A DNA stretch of 13,759 nucleotides from a bacterium (lineage in GTDB: Bacteria > Bdellovibrionota_C > UBA2361 > OMII01), in NCBI GenBank assembly GCA_017853915.1, contig JAFMIS010000024.1, forward strand, positions 1-13,759. The letters are read 5' to 3'. Positions 6,367-12,416 of this stretch are shown here, piece after piece. Position 1 is the first letter of the stretch. Every line of letters begins with the position of its first letter. Position numbers and translations under genes: made by a program. The notes under the pieces were generated by a model, which saw nothing but the letters and a program-made list of their open reading frames with translations, was not told the DNA's origin and did no database searches.

Positions 6367-7806
6367 TTAGAAATTCTTCCAAATATGTTGGTTGGCAACT
6401 TCATGATGGAAGAGAACCTCTCCCGTCTTTACCAAAGTCCCCAACTCCTTGGGGCAACGTTCAGCTGAAGCGACTTTACGCTCAATGAACTTCTCCTTTG
6501 GCACCTCACCCAGCATCTCAGTGACCCACTCACTCGCCTTACACAGGCGTACCGCGTCATAGATACTTCCCGGCAGAAAGCGCGTACGGGACCGTCGATT
6601 CTCGGTGACAGCCTGATCGTTCTTGGGCCCATACAATCCTGTTTGCAGGATGGTGAGAAACGTCAGGTAGGGATTCGCGTCGGGCGCTACGGTTCGAACC
6701 TCAAGACGAGCGGACTTGGCGTTTCCGAGCGGAATGCGAATCATTGAGGTGCGATCAACGGGGGACGAACGAATCTGATTCGGAGCCTCGAAGTTCGGAT
6801 CTAATCGACGATATGCATTAACGCTGGAATTCATAATCAGGCAGATATCGTTCGCGTTGTTAAGCAACCGATCGATAAAATCCCACGCGGAATCCGAGAG
6901 CCCATCCTCACCCTTCGGATCATAGAAAACGTTCTTCCCGTTCTGCGACAACGAGAGATTAGTGTGCATACCGCTTCCATTTATCCCAGCGATCGGTTTC
7001 GGCAAGAACGACGCTGTGAGATTGCTGTTAGCAGCTATCTGACGAGCGGTCAGTTTATACAGCTGAACCTGATCAGCAGCCAAAAGCGCGTCACAGTACG
7101 TGTAGTTAAGCTCAAACTGAGATGGCGCCACTTCCGGGTGATCTTTCTCATTTTCGAATGCCATGGCGCGCTGAGCTTCAGCCAACGAATCAATAAACAT
7201 CTTGAGAGGATCTCGAGGAAGAGAGTTGTAGTAACCACTGCTGGAAACCAACTTAAAACCACCAAGCTCGTTGAAATTCTGCTCAGCGTCTCGTCCCTCA
7301 AAAAGAAACCCCTCGCACTCAACAGCGATATTGGCGGTGATGCCCTTCGACGCATACAGATCATCACAAAAGGCTTTCAAGCGACCGCGCATATCCGACA
7401 TGTAGCCGCGACCGTCGCGATCCTTGATGAGGGCAAACACCATCACCTTGCCCGGACCAAAGACATCACTCGGAAGCCAACGAAACGATCCCCAATCAAC
7501 ATCGAGGCGTAAGTCAGACTCTTTCACAACTGAGAACCCACGGATCGATGAGCCATCGAAGGTTAAGTTATCGTAGGACTTCACAAGAAACTTCTTGTCG
7601 TAATCGAGCATGTGGAAACGCCCCTCAATGTCGGTGAAGCAGACAGTGACGGCCTTGATGCGCTTCTCTTCAGTCAAATAGCGCAGGTAGTGCTCACGCA
7701 GCTCAGCATCGGAGGTTCGACGGGCAACTTTCTCTTTCGCCTCAAGATTCAGCTCTTCAAGTTCGTCGTATGGAATTTCTAGGAAGTTTCGTAATATAGC
7801 AGTCAT
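6367..7806 (-). CDS. glnA: Type I glutamine synthetase
   Basis: This 479-residue enzyme should make glutamine from glutamate, ammonia and ATP in the cytoplasm. The N-terminal beta-grasp domain ends with FDGSSIRGF (83-91). The catalytic domain has the metal and substrate residues of the family: Glu163 and Glu165 (ECEG), Glu225 and Glu232 (in HPEVAPSQFELN), FLPKP (267-271), NGSGMH with His281 (276-281), AYRR (331-334), Glu369 in RLEVR, and NPYL (378-381). The usual GQ before the last glutamate is SQ here. The adenylylation loop with NLYDLPPE of enteric GlnA is absent, so regulation by GlnE is unlikely. The C-terminus, HHEVANQHIWKNF, differs from classical GlnA. The ATG has an AGAGG ribosome binding site, and the gene ends in a strong terminator. 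A GS-family enzyme acting on another amine is possible but less likely. Confidence 0.9.
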   Translation of the reverse strand: MTAILRNFLEIPYDELEELNLEAKEKVARRTSDAELREHYLRYLTEEKRIKAVTVCFTDIEGRFHMLDYDKKFLVKSYDNLTFDGSSIRGFSVVKESDLRLDVDWGSFRWLPSDVFGPGKVMVFALIKDRDGRGYMSDMRGRLKAFCDDLYASKGITANIAVECEGFLFEGRDAEQNFNELGGFKLVSSSGYYNSLPRDPLKMFIDSLAEAQRAMAFENEKDHPEVAPSQFELNYTYCDALLAADQVQLYKLTARQIAANSNLTASFLPKPIAGINGSGMHTNLSLSQNGKNVFYDPKGEDGLSDSAWDFIDRLLNNANDICLIMNSSVNAYRRLDPNFEAPNQIRSSPVDRTSMIRIPLGNAKSARLEVRTVAPDANPYLTFLTILQTGLYGPKNDQAVTENRRSRTRFLPGSIYDAVRLCKASEWVTEMLGEVPKEKFIERKVASAERCPKELGTLVKTGEVLFHHEVANQHIWKNF

Positions 7807-7840
7807 AAGGCCTCTGGTTTATAAAACAGCAAAACTAGCC

Positions 7841-7868
7841 TTAATTAGCACTTTTTTATGCTAAATAA
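7841..7868. promoter_or_regulatory. Inverted repeat in the glnA leader, candidate operator or hairpin
   Basis: TTAATTAGCA (7841-7850) and TGCTAAATAA (7859-7868) are 10-base inverted arms with one mismatch; the inner TTAGCA/TGCTAA is perfect. They flank an 8-base spacer about 35 bases upstream of the glnA start, in a distinctly AT-rich stretch. It could bind a regulator or form a weak leader hairpin. A second, distant pair, CCAGATAA (7869-7876) and TTATCTGG (7933-7940), brackets the rest of the intergenic space. I found no sigma-54 -24/-12 element with correct spacing. Confidence 0.4.
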
Positions 7869-7932
7869 CCAGATAATTATGCTTACTAACGATGTTTTAA
7901 TGGGTTTGGGTTCTTAATAAGGGCTCAGCCAG

Positions 7933-8490
7933 TTATCTGGCGCCCTCAGCAAGAGCTGCTTCAATAGCGGACACGAAGCTAGGATCCTCCGGCGAAACGC
8001 TTGACCTAAAGCGCCGAACGCTGACTCCATCTCGCCCTACAAGAAATTTTTCAAAGTTCCATCCAACCTCAGCTCCTCCAGTCGCCCGCGTAAGAAAATC
8101 ATACAGTGGCGCCCTCGACATCCCCGTCACATGGATCTTCGAGAACATTGGAAAGGAGACTCCGTAGGTGTTAGAGCAGAAATGTTTTATCTCCTGATCA
8201 GAACCAGGCTCCTGCTGACCGAAATCATTGGAGGGAAAACCTAGTACAACTAGCCCACGCTCCCTGTAGCGCTGATATAGATCCTGAAGGCCACCATACT
8301 GACTAGTGTAACCGCACCGAGACGCCACGTTTACCACAAGCGACACTCTCCCTCGGAACGAGGATAGAGGCATCACCGTGCCGTCGATTGAAACAGGCTC
8401 AAAGTCATACAGCGACTCTGCAATACCCCCCTTGATCGAAACCATACCCACTATAACGATCGCGAGAACTAGTCGAACACACGTCTTCAT
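7933..8490 (-). CDS. Exported glutathione peroxidase-family thiol peroxidase
   Basis: This 185-residue protein belongs to the glutathione peroxidase family, which reduces hydrogen and lipid peroxides. It starts with a signal-like segment (residues 1-24, ending GGIAE), so it is probably periplasmic, unlike the usual cytoplasmic BtuE type. The peroxidatic cysteine is Cys59 in NVASRCGYT. Gln93 (FGQQEPG) and Trp144-Asn145 (WNFEKFLV) complete the catalytic tetrad. The family's FPCNQFG reads FPSNDFG here, so that middle cysteine is lost. Cys105 in HFCSNTYGV matches the resolving cysteine of yeast Gpx3, so a thioredoxin-like reductant is more likely than glutathione. The ATG lies 7 bases after the upstream TPR gene with no obvious ribosome binding site, which suggests coupling. 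No terminator separates it from glnA. Confidence 0.92.
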   Translation of the reverse strand: MKTCVRLVLAIVIVGMVSIKGGIAESLYDFEPVSIDGTVMPLSSFRGRVSLVVNVASRCGYTSQYGGLQDLYQRYRERGLVVLGFPSNDFGQQEPGSDQEIKHFCSNTYGVSFPMFSKIHVTGMSRAPLYDFLTRATGGAEVGWNFEKFLVGRDGVSVRRFRSSVSPEDPSFVSAIEAALAEGAR

Positions 8491-8497
8491 ATCAGTG

Positions 8498-9631
8498 TTA
8501 TTGAGCAGCCAAAACCACCGTCTCCATCTCAGAGTCAGTCAGCTCATCAACAAACACCAACCTCTCAACGCCCGTCAGATTATTGTTTTTTGCCGCCGTG
8601 CGCAGCGAGCCAAAAAATTTCTCCTTAGCAAAGGGCGGCATCTGATTCATCGGAAAAGCTCTAAAAACAAGCTGAAGCGTTTTCCCGTCGGTCTGCTCGT
8701 ATCGAACGAACTTAGGCCCTGCGACCGGGTTTTGCTTGATTGCCTGAATAAACCCACCGACCCCACCAGCTGAGCTCTCCGGCTCTTGAGACGATGCGCC
8801 AGGACCGCCACGCTGAGGAGAGTCGCTTGCAACACTGTCAGCTTGAGCCGTATCCAGAGAGGACACAAACGCGGAAAATCTCGCGCGAGCTTCATCCGAG
8901 GGCGCCAACGAGAGCGCCGTAGAACCAACCTGTTTTGCTTTAGGAACATCGCCGCGTTGCGCGTACGTAATCGCTAAATACGCCATCGCTGGAAAGTTTT
9001 TCGGATCTGCTTTGAGTACGCTATTTAGTTCCGATATCGACTGGTCGTAGCGCCCGAGAAAGGTAAGCGTACTCGCGTATCGGGCTCGCGCCCCAAGGTC
9101 ATCTCCCTCTATTTTTAGATATCGCTCGTAAAAATCGAGTGCTTTCGTGAAAGCGCGCTGATCAAATGAAACATCCGCCATCATTACGAGGGCTGTTGGG
9201 TCATTTGGCTCCAGTCGGAGGATCCTTCCAAAGATATCGATCGCCTCAAATACAAGAGAGGGTGCTGCGCTCGGATTACTTCGCAGCTTATCACCCAAGA
9301 TGCCGGCAAATATACGAAGCTTGGTTAAGTCCTCGGGGCTTTTTTCGAGCTCACCTCGCATCGCCACGATCTGTGGATCACTCACATCCTGCTCCATCGA
9401 GCTGCTCTGATCCTCGCTAGGTTGCGCGATCTTCGGGGGCACTCTGTCACCTTGAATGACCGTTTGCAGTCCAAAGCTGACCGCGAAAAGACCCAGGGCC
9501 GCGCTCGCGACGGCGGCATACCAGCGAGGAGATCTTCCCGCCGAGATGCGCTTGCCGCACGAGGGGCAAAATTTCATCGCGCCGTTTAGCAACCCACCGC
9601 ATTTACCACACGCTGTTATAGCTTTTTCCAT
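8498..9631 (-). CDS. Zinc-ribbon, single-helix membrane protein with TPR repeats
   Basis: This 377-residue protein has a cytoplasmic-type zinc ribbon (CGKC 8-11 and CPSC 22-25), one membrane helix (about 37-57) and an acidic Ser/Gln-rich linker. TPR-like helical repeats cover about residues 120-255; FYERYLKIEGDD, ELNSVLKADPKN and LSLAPSDEAR mark the repeat ends. A Ser/Gly/Pro-rich linker (about 260-300) and a C-terminal domain of about 75 residues follow. The TPR part would face the periplasm. The layout resembles TPR assembly factors such as the CcmI/NrfG type, but the partner is unknown. I chose the ATG at 9631 because GAGGA lies 7 bases upstream. An ATG at 9661 and a TTG at 9667 lack a well-placed site. 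It leads a likely two-gene operon with the exported peroxidase. Confidence 0.8.
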   Translation of the reverse strand: MEKAITACGKCGGLLNGAMKFCPSCGKRISAGRSPRWYAAVASAALGLFAVSFGLQTVIQGDRVPPKIAQPSEDQSSSMEQDVSDPQIVAMRGELEKSPEDLTKLRIFAGILGDKLRSNPSAAPSLVFEAIDIFGRILRLEPNDPTALVMMADVSFDQRAFTKALDFYERYLKIEGDDLGARARYASTLTFLGRYDQSISELNSVLKADPKNFPAMAYLAITYAQRGDVPKAKQVGSTALSLAPSDEARARFSAFVSSLDTAQADSVASDSPQRGGPGASSQEPESSAGGVGGFIQAIKQNPVAGPKFVRYEQTDGKTLQLVFRAFPMNQMPPFAKEKFFGSLRTAAKNNNLTGVERLVFVDELTDSEMETVVLAAQ

Positions 9632-9638
9632 GGATCTT

Positions 9639-9643
9639 TCCTC
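9639..9643 (-). promoter_or_regulatory. Ribosome binding site that fixes the TPR-protein start
   Basis: GAGGA on the minus strand is 7 bases before the ATG at 9631. The two upstream alternative starts have no Shine-Dalgarno sequence at usual spacing. Confidence 0.7.
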
Positions 9644-9727
9644 GCTTAAATCGCTCAACATGTTCAATCATTTATCCTGAAAGATCCAGTCTGCGAGCCA
9701 CTTTGTGGTATTTAAACATGCGAACCC

Positions 9728-9740
9728 CGGGCGTAGCCCG
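9728..9740. repeat. GC-rich perfect mini-hairpin
   Basis: CGGGC (9728-9732) and GCCCG (9736-9740) flank a GTA loop. The arms match those of the hairpin at 585-597 but in the opposite order. With only 5 bp per arm, a shared repeat family is not established. Confidence 0.5.
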
Positions 9741-9743
9741 CGT

Positions 9744-9785
9744 AACATTCCAGGCACTTAGGGACTCTATGAGTGCCAGGATGTT
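9744..9785. repeat. Long imperfect stem-loop in the divergent region
   Basis: AACATTCCAGGCACT (9744-9758) pairs with AGTGCCAGGATGTT (9772-9785) through 13 base pairs, interrupted by one bulged T and one A-A mismatch, around a 13-base loop. Inside it, ACTC (9764-9767) and GAGT (9771-9774) could form an alternative, mutually exclusive hairpin. It is not next to a stop codon and lacks a T-run, so it is not a standard terminator. Confidence 0.65.
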
Positions 9786-9833
9786 TGGGCGATCAGCCTA
9801 GAATTAGTGACGATTTTATTTCTCTGAGAGACC

Positions 9834-9896
9834 GATGCGCACCTTGGAAATATCGAACAAGGTTTAGCAAGCATCCCCTCTCATCCGTGGCGCATC
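9834..9896 (+). ncRNA. Candidate structured 5' leader of the glycan operon
   Basis: An outer stem GATGCGC (9834-9840) with GCGCATC (9890-9896) encloses a perfect inner hairpin ACCTTG (9841-9846) with CAAGGT (9858-9863). The inner hairpin starts directly at the base of the outer stem, leaving a single-stranded 9864-9889 segment. Nested stems 66 bases before the GT2 start suggest a regulatory leader RNA or a small RNA. No known riboswitch motif was recognised, and transcription here is assumed, not shown. Confidence 0.33.
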
Positions 9897-9904
9897 AGTT
9901 AGTT

Positions 9905-9933
9905 GTAGGTCCCTACATACGGTGATAACTGTA
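9905..9933. promoter_or_regulatory. Two adjacent palindromes, candidate operators for the GT2 operon
   Basis: GTAGG (9905-9909) and CCTAC (9912-9916) form a perfect palindrome with a 2-base centre, typical of a protein-binding site rather than an RNA hairpin. Directly after it, TACGGTGATAACTGTA (9918-9933) is a quasi-palindrome matching its complement at 12 of 16 positions. Both lie within 60 bases of the GT2 start. Confidence 0.35.
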
Positions 9934-9953
9934 CGATTGTTGGGAAAATTCCT

Positions 9954-9958
9954 AGGAG
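9954..9958 (+). promoter_or_regulatory. Ribosome binding site supporting a GTG start
   Basis: AGGAG is 4 bases before the GTG at 9963, supporting this non-ATG start for the glycosyltransferase. Confidence 0.75.
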
Positions 9959-9962
9959 ACTT

Positions 9963-10982
9963 GTGACTGCTAATTCCTCTCCCGCTTCCGCTAGAACCCC
10001 CCGCCATCGAGAGCCTCACAGCATCTCGCTCGTGATCCCCTGCTACAATGAGGAGGATGTTTTACCGGAGCTTCGTCGACGCCTTCAGGAACTGGTTTCT
10101 CAATACTCGTGTCCCGTGGAGGTTGTTCTTGTAGACGATGGAAGCAAGGACAATACGTGGTCGCTTCTGGCTCAATACTCACGTGAAGATAAGTTTATAA
10201 AAGCCGTTCGCCTTGCGCGAAACTTCGGCCATCAAACCGCTATTACCTGCGGGCTTGATCAGACTCGTGGGGAAGTTGTGGTTATTCTCGACGCTGACCT
10301 TCAAGATCCTCCCGAGCTGATCCCAGACATGATTAAGGATTGGCGCGATGGATATGATGTTGTCTATGGCCAAAGAAAGGTCCGACATGGCGAGTCATTT
10401 GCCAAGAAATTTTTCGCTTTTGCTTTCTATAGGACCTTCGAGAAGATCGCTGGCTTGAAAGTTCCTCGTGACACCGGCGACTTCCGCCTCATGGATCGTC
10501 GCGCTGTGAATGCGCTTCAATCTTTACGAGAAAGGCATCGCTTTGTGCGCGGCATGGTTTCTTGGATTGGCTACCATCAAAAGGCGCTTCTCTACGATAG
10601 GCCAGAGCGCTTTGCTGGAACTACCAAATACCCATTTCGCAAATCTCTCTTCCTCGCCATCGACGCTATTACGTCTTTCACCTACGCGCCGCTCAGGCTT
10701 GCTTCATACCTGGGCATCGCCACATCCGCGTTGGCTTTTCTGTACATCTTTGTCGTTATCGCCCTCAAGATCTTGGGGATTAGCTTTTCGGGCTACACCT
10801 CCCTGATGGCATCGATTCTTTTACTGGGCGGCGTACAGCTCACCGTATTAGGAATTCTGGGCGAGTACGTGGGTCGAATCTTCGAACAAGGGCAACAGCG
10901 CCCGTTGTATTTAATCGACACTATTCAGGGCGAGCCGCTGGAATCCGCGCAACATTCATCGTGTAAAGCATGCGGGCAGTAA
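9963..10982 (+). CDS. GT2 glycosyltransferase, polyprenyl-phosphate sugar synthase type (DPM1/GtrB-like)
   Basis: This 339-residue enzyme should transfer a sugar from a nucleotide donor to a membrane polyprenyl phosphate. The GT-A domain has the family motifs in order: ISLVIPCYNEE (21-31), VDDGSKDNT (57-65), ARNFGHQTAI (85-94), the metal-binding DAD at 110-112 followed by LQDPPE, and DTGDFRLMDR (170-179). Two C-terminal membrane helices (about 246-271 and 279-303) match the GtrB/ArnC/DPM1 architecture. The N-terminal tail of about 20 residues is Ser/Pro-rich. The C-terminus ends in CKACGQ, an unusual CxxC tail for this family. The gene begins with GTG and heads a three-gene operon with an FAD enzyme and a GT-C membrane protein, a fitting user of its lipid-linked product. 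The sugar cannot be read from the sequence. Confidence 0.9.
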   Translation: MTANSSPASARTPRHREPHSISLVIPCYNEEDVLPELRRRLQELVSQYSCPVEVVLVDDGSKDNTWSLLAQYSREDKFIKAVRLARNFGHQTAITCGLDQTRGEVVVILDADLQDPPELIPDMIKDWRDGYDVVYGQRKVRHGESFAKKFFAFAFYRTFEKIAGLKVPRDTGDFRLMDRRAVNALQSLRERHRFVRGMVSWIGYHQKALLYDRPERFAGTTKYPFRKSLFLAIDAITSFTYAPLRLASYLGIATSALAFLYIFVVIALKILGISFSGYTSLMASILLLGGVQLTVLGILGEYVGRIFEQGQQRPLYLIDTIQGEPLESAQHSSCKACGQ

Positions 10983-11017
10983 GCCCGAGAACATAATCAC
11001 AGGTTGGGAAGGGTTTT

Positions 11018-12412
11018 ATGACATCATGTACGAACTCAAATAAGGAAGTCATCATTATTGGCGCTGGGTACACAGGGCTCGCCGCGGCGTTCGATCTAAG
11101 CCGAGCCGGATGCAAGGTAACGATCTATGAGAGTGACTCCGACATCGGAGGATTAGCCGGTACTTTTGAGATCAACAAGGGTATTCGGATTGAGAAATTT
11201 TATCATCACTGGTTCACTTCCGATGTCGACGTGCTCGATTTAATCGATGAGCTTGGTCTTGGACACCTCAAACGGTATGTCTCATCGAACACCGGTCTGT
11301 ACTACGCCAACTCTATTTTCAGACTGGCAAGTCCCCTTGATCTCCTTACGTTCTCCGCTTTGCCATTCCTGGATCGTATCCGTACAGGCCTTATGGCGCT
11401 CGTAGCACGCCGCATAAACGACTGGAAGCCTCTTGAGCACGTATCGGCTGAGGAGTGGCTAATCCGGCATGGCGGACGAAATGGATATGACAAGATCTGG
11501 AAGCCTCTGATGCAAGGCAAGTTTGGTGTTGAGGCCAAAAACGTGTCTGCCGTCTGGATGTGGAACAAGCTCAAGCTCCGAGGTTCAAGCCGAAACAAAA
11601 AGGGAGGGGAGAGCTTGGTGTACTTCGGTGGAGGTTTTGGCGCGTTAACCGACGGAATCCGAAAGTCTCTCAGTGATCGCGGCGTTGCCATCAAGCTCAA
11701 TACCCCAGTACGCTCGGTGCTCGTGGAAAACGGCAAGGCTGTTGGGGTTGAGACTGAACACGGCACTCACCGTGCCGATGCAGTGTTGGCCACGATTCCT
11801 TTACCTCAATTTCTCACCATGACCCCGGAGCTCCCGAGTAATTTCCGGCGCTCATGCGAGCAGATTAGATTCCTTGGAAATAGCTGCCTCGTGTTGCGAC
11901 TCAATCGCTCTCTCTCAAGCACGTACTGGCTAAACGTTGCTGACCCCACATTCCCTTTCGTGGGTATTATTGAGCACACCAACCTAGACCCAAAAGAGAA
12001 CTACGGTGGAGACCATGTTGTGTACCTTTCTAAGTACCTTCCAACGACAGAGCCCCTTTTCTCATTTACTCCCGACGAGATGCTCGATTACTGCGTTCCC
12101 TTCATACAGCGCATCTTTCCGGAATTTGACCGATCCTGGATCCTCTCACACCACGTATGGAAGGCTCGCTACAGTCAGCCGGTGATTACCAAGGAATACT
12201 CTTCAAATATCCCTCCTCTCCGCACTCCTGTAGACGACCTCTGGCTCTGTACCATGGCCCAGATTTACCCCGAAGATCGCGGCACGAACTACGCCGTTCG
12301 ATACGGCCGTCGGGTGGCGAAAGAGATGCTCGATAGTTTTAACAATGCACATTCGTGCGGTTGCGACGAGTCTTCAAATCTGCTCGTCGGCAATCGTATC
12401 GCTGGAGCGTAA
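11018..12412 (+). CDS. FAD-dependent oxidoreductase of the amine oxidase/UDP-galactopyranose mutase superfamily
   Basis: This 464-residue flavoprotein has an N-terminal Rossmann motif GAGYTGLAAAFDLSRAG (15-31) with Glu38 at the end of the second strand, followed by DIGGLAGTF (42-50). This is the classic FAD/GG signature of the family that includes HemY-like oxidases and UDP-galactopyranose mutase. The C-terminal FAD-closing region reads MAQIYPEDRGTNYAVRYGR, a pattern I know from uncharacterised NAD(P)/FAD oxidoreductases in polysaccharide gene clusters. There is no signal peptide. Context, between a lipid-sugar GT2 and a GT-C enzyme, suggests it acts on a sugar or lipid intermediate. A role in haem or carotenoid synthesis is possible but not supported by the neighbours. 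GGAAGGG gives a good ribosome binding site, 35 bases after the GT2 gene. The last 20 residues contain CGC. Confidence 0.82.
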   Translation: MTSCTNSNKEVIIIGAGYTGLAAAFDLSRAGCKVTIYESDSDIGGLAGTFEINKGIRIEKFYHHWFTSDVDVLDLIDELGLGHLKRYVSSNTGLYYANSIFRLASPLDLLTFSALPFLDRIRTGLMALVARRINDWKPLEHVSAEEWLIRHGGRNGYDKIWKPLMQGKFGVEAKNVSAVWMWNKLKLRGSSRNKKGGESLVYFGGGFGALTDGIRKSLSDRGVAIKLNTPVRSVLVENGKAVGVETEHGTHRADAVLATIPLPQFLTMTPELPSNFRRSCEQIRFLGNSCLVLRLNRSLSSTYWLNVADPTFPFVGIIEHTNLDPKENYGGDHVVYLSKYLPTTEPLFSFTPDEMLDYCVPFIQRIFPEFDRSWILSHHVWKARYSQPVITKEYSSNIPPLRTPVDDLWLCTMAQIYPEDRGTNYAVRYGRRVAKEMLDSFNNAHSCGCDESSNLLVGNRIAGA

Positions 12413-12416
12413 GAAT

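Larger units (their letters stand above)
9632..9962. other. 331-base divergent intergenic region rich in inverted repeats
   Basis: This gap separates the divergent TPR gene (minus) and GT2 gene (plus), so it should hold both promoters. No convincing coding frame is seen. It contains at least seven inverted repeats: 9728-9740, 9744-9785, 9821-9831, 9841-9863, 9834-9896, 9905-9916 and 9918-9933. The main ones are listed separately. I could not identify a confident -35/-10 pair in either direction, nor match the region to a riboswitch class I know. Confidence 0.7.

Noticed and set aside
6207..6488. Plus-strand open frame of 93 codons
   Set aside because: It spans the glnA terminator, the second stem-loop and the glnA 3' end; an antisense shadow.
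6964..7512. Plus-strand open frame of 182 codons antisense to glnA
   Set aside because: It lies wholly inside glnA, which has complete catalytic motifs; no independent support.
7815..7850. Sigma-54 promoter upstream of glnA
   Set aside because: A GG and a downstream TTTTGC are present on the minus strand, but the GG-to-GC spacing is 8 bases rather than 10.
9632..9667. Upstream ATG (9661) and TTG (9667) starts for the TPR protein
   Set aside because: No well-spaced Shine-Dalgarno sequence; GAGGA is correctly placed for the ATG at 9631.
9900..9962. Sigma-70 promoter for the GT2 operon (TTGTAG with GATAAC)
   Set aside because: The spacing is 15 bases and both hexamers are poor matches; not strong enough to report.
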